64,000 nt of DNA, from positions 1 through 64,000 of the forward strand of contig JHWZ01000002.1 in assembly GCA_000687695.1 (NCBI GenBank), given 5' to 3'. Shown here piece by piece: positions 63,963-64,000 of this stretch; the first letter of the stretch is position 1, and each line of letters opens with the position of its first letter. This stretch comes from Lachnospiraceae bacterium P6B14 (GTDB lineage: Bacteria; Bacillota; Clostridia; Lachnospirales; Lachnospiraceae). The notes below the pieces were generated by a model. That model was not told the origin of the DNA. It did not search any database and saw only the letters and a list, made by a program, of their open reading frames with translations. The position numbers and the translations under genes were made by a program.

Positions 63963-64000
63963 ATGATTCTTTTTATCAATGCTTGTGTACGGGATGGATC
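63963..64000 (+). CDS. Start of a probable flavodoxin-fold NAD(P)H-dependent oxidoreductase
   Basis: Only 12 codons are visible. The beginning ILFINACVRDGS resembles the first strand and phosphate loop of flavodoxin-like NADPH reductases. It is preceded by GGGGAG. The gene runs out of the window. Confidence 0.5.
   Translation, partial: MILFINACVRDG

Noticed and set aside
1-64000. CRISPR arrays, tRNA or rRNA genes
   Set aside because: I saw no regularly spaced direct repeats, no cloverleaf-type sequence and no rRNA-like stretch anywhere in the window.

Overview
The window looks like a chromosomal segment of a motile, anaerobic, low-to-middle GC Firmicute of the class Clostridia, most likely a Lachnospiraceae member. 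The support is the style of RecA, FtsH, SecA and RF2, strong AGGAGG-type ribosome sites, sigma-A promoters of the TTGACA-17-TATAAT kind, a Gram-positive LexA box, CheV and CheX-like chemotaxis proteins, and very large Lys-rich exported proteins with BIg2, InlB B-repeat and leucine-rich-repeat modules. The genus cannot be fixed from sequence reading alone.

Layout. 1-370: tail of an IS1182-type transposase and two hairpins. 370-2200: SOS-controlled recA-recX. 2240-6928: MoxR ATPase, DUF58 protein and membrane transglutaminase operon. 6995-17177: an exported subtilase and a 2861-residue exported protein. 17240-22712: a 50-residue double-glycine peptide followed by a HlyD-type adaptor, a C39-peptidase ABC transporter and a second ABC transporter, which together look like an NHLM-type peptide export system. 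22765-28776: an exported BIg2-HAD-zeta-kinase fusion and a convergent InlB-repeat surface protein. 29093-30348: a CheX-like protein and a CheY. 30421-36892 (minus strand): membrane protein, hom, cheW, prfB, secA. 37114-41872: aroC, purB, a small protein, an rRNA-type methyltransferase and an EamA transporter. 41954-44324 (minus): a small membrane protein and a 2-isopropylmalate synthase carrying a C-terminal AraC DNA-binding domain. 44619-48453: ftsH, uvrC. 48454-52713 (minus): a class A PBP whose transpeptidase motifs are broken, and prfC. 52863-57285: a small membrane protein, then metF, a stand-alone MetH activation domain and metH. 57379-62304: cheV, an SDF transporter with an ATPase-like N-terminus and a TIR-TM-beta-propeller protein. 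62428-64000: an SDR oxidoreductase, a GNAT acetyltransferase and the start of a probable flavodoxin-fold reductase.

The strongest candidates for undescribed biology are: (1) the double-glycine peptide and split NHLM-like exporter, apparently transcribed behind a giant exported protein and with no peptide-modifying enzyme in view; (2) the LeuA-AraC fusion, a leucine-feedback enzyme joined in frame to an intact DNA-binding domain, with a palindrome in its upstream region; (3) the adjacent SDF-transporter/ATPase-like fusion and TIR-beta-propeller protein; (4) the exported HAD-zeta kinase fusion; and (5) the class A PBP with both active-site lysines replaced. All functional statements come from motif recognition by eye; no database search was run.
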